A stretch of DNA of 64,000 nt, taken from positions 1 through 64,000 of the forward strand of contig NZ_MIES01000026.1 in assembly GCF_003054965.1 (NCBI RefSeq). Reading direction: 5' to 3'. Below are positions 63,284 through 64,000 of this stretch, in pieces (position 1 is the stretch's first letter; every line of letters starts with the position of its first letter). The position numbers and the translations under genes were made by a program. Under the pieces are notes generated by a model. The model was not told where the DNA came from. It worked only from the letters and a program-made list of their open reading frames with translations, and did no database searches. The DNA comes from Saccharospirillum sp. MSK14-1 (GTDB lineage Bacteria; Pseudomonadota; Gammaproteobacteria; Pseudomonadales; Natronospirillaceae).

Positions 63284-64000
63284 ATGGATTCCAAACACCC
63301 AAGCGACGCCTCCCGACCCCTGATGGCTCTTCTGTACGACAAAACCGTACGCTCCATTATCTATCAGGTGCTTGTTTTTGGCGGCGTCTTCTTTCTCGGC
63401 TGGTATCTGGTCAGTAACGTCCAGACCAACCTGGATGAACAAAACATCGCGACTGGCTTTGGCTTTCTCGATCGTGAAGCCTCCTTTGGTATCAGCGAAA
63501 GCGTCATTGCTTACAGTCCGGAAAGCAATTACGGCCGCGCGTTGCTGGTCGGTATTCTCAACACCATCAAGGTGTCTCTGACCGGTATCATTCTGGCGTC
63601 CATCATTGGCACCCTGATCGGCATTGGCCTGGTTTCCAAAAACTGGCTGGTGCGCTTTATCGGCAAGACCTATATCGACGTTTTCCGTAACGTCCCCTTA
63701 TTGCTGCAATTGTTTTTCTGGTATGCCCTGATTACCAACGGCTTACCCGGTGTCCGCCAGGCGTTAAATCCGTTACCGGGCACCTTCCTGACCAATCGCG
63801 GCCTTTATCTGCCCATTCCGGCTGACAATCCGGCCTGGTTCTGGGTGTTTATCGCCTTCATCGTCGGCATCATCGGTGCCTTCGTGCTGCGTAAGTGGAG
63901 TTTCAAACGACTGGAAGCGACCGGTCAGGTGTTCCCGCACCTGAGTGTCGGCCTGGGTATTGTGGTCGGCTTGCCGATCTTGACCTGGCTGCTGTTCGGC
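63284..64000 (+). CDS. aapQ: General amino-acid ABC transporter permease (AapQ/BztB type), partial
   Basis: First 239 codons of an inner-membrane permease that runs off the right edge. After a cytoplasmic N-terminus there are hydrophobic segments (IIYQVLVFGGVFFLGWYLV; GILNTIKVSLTGIILASIIGTLIGIGL; then a stretch with the permease signature YIDVFRNVPLLLQLFFWYALI), and the AapQ-typical insertion NRGLYLPIPADNPAWFWVF. aapM and aapP should follow beyond the window. The ATG at 63284 is chosen from the N-terminal layout; the site GAGACC is weak. Confidence 0.9.
   Translation, partial: MDSKHPSDASRPLMALLYDKTVRSIIYQVLVFGGVFFLGWYLVSNVQTNLDEQNIATGFGFLDREASFGISESVIAYSPESNYGRALLVGILNTIKVSLTGIILASIIGTLIGIGLVSKNWLVRFIGKTYIDVFRNVPLLLQLFFWYALITNGLPGVRQALNPLPGTFLTNRGLYLPIPADNPAWFWVFIAFIVGIIGAFVLRKWSFKRLEATGQVFPHLSVGLGIVVGLPILTWLLFG

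Overview
The window is a chromosomal segment of a gammaproteobacterium, most likely a marine member of the Oceanospirillales/Pseudomonadales (inference). The evidence is the gene order rplM-rpsI-petABC-sspAB, the block mnmG-rsmG-parA-parB-atpIBEFHAGDC, a crc-type gene beside pyrE, the lptM-lysA-dapF-DUF484 cluster, and cmoA-cmoB. I see no insertion sequences, CRISPR arrays, prophage genes or tRNA genes. Only the first ~150 nt of one 16S rRNA gene is present, on the minus strand at the left edge.

Layout. 1-556: 5' end of a 16S gene, its leader, and two tandem, nearly consensus promoters. 557-5324 (minus): sspB, sspA, the cytochrome bc1 genes petC-petB-petA, and rpsI-rplM. 5447-8700 (minus): a small membrane protein, release factor 3 and a DUF418 membrane protein. 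8890-14081: an AraC regulator divergent from a Fsr-like exporter, cmoA-cmoB, a RidA protein and a LysR regulator. 14181-25694 (minus): the full F1Fo ATP synthase operon, parB-parA, rsmG and mnmG. 25877-29122: an exported repeat protein, an NlpC/P60 lipoprotein and an ArsR/SRPBCC/DoxX cassette. 29260-33556 (minus): a five-gene run holding two solute-binding proteins without permeases, two lipoproteins and a fumarylacetoacetase-family enzyme, followed upstream by serA and a 5'-nucleotidase lipoprotein. 36828-44584: GIY-YIG protein, a FIST-GGDEF-EAL protein, two NAD-binding epimerase-like proteins, a LysR regulator and comM. 44591-58217: crc, pyrE, a TVP38 protein, a PagL-like lipid A deacylase, a solute-binding protein, lptM-lysA-dapF-DUF484, a GGDEF-EAL protein, mgtE, an intradiol dioxygenase, rimK with an aspartoacylase-like gene, and a GNAT protein.

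The most distinctive part is 58281-64000. A histidine kinase whose sensor is a periplasmic amino-acid-binding domain is translationally coupled to a sigma-54-type response regulator. A 634-bp gap follows, then an AapJ-like amino-acid-binding protein and the start of its AapQ-type permease. The gap holds a CRP-type site, an inverted repeat, a sigma-70-like promoter, a perfect 20-bp palindrome, a well-formed -24/-12 sigma-54 promoter, and a ~290-nt leader with A-rich motifs of the kind bound by Hfq/Crc in Pseudomonas. The reading offered is a self-contained amino-acid sensing and uptake circuit, with global carbon control layered on top: crc is in the same window and a CRP-type site lies upstream. 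The parts are seen in the sequence; the wiring is inference.
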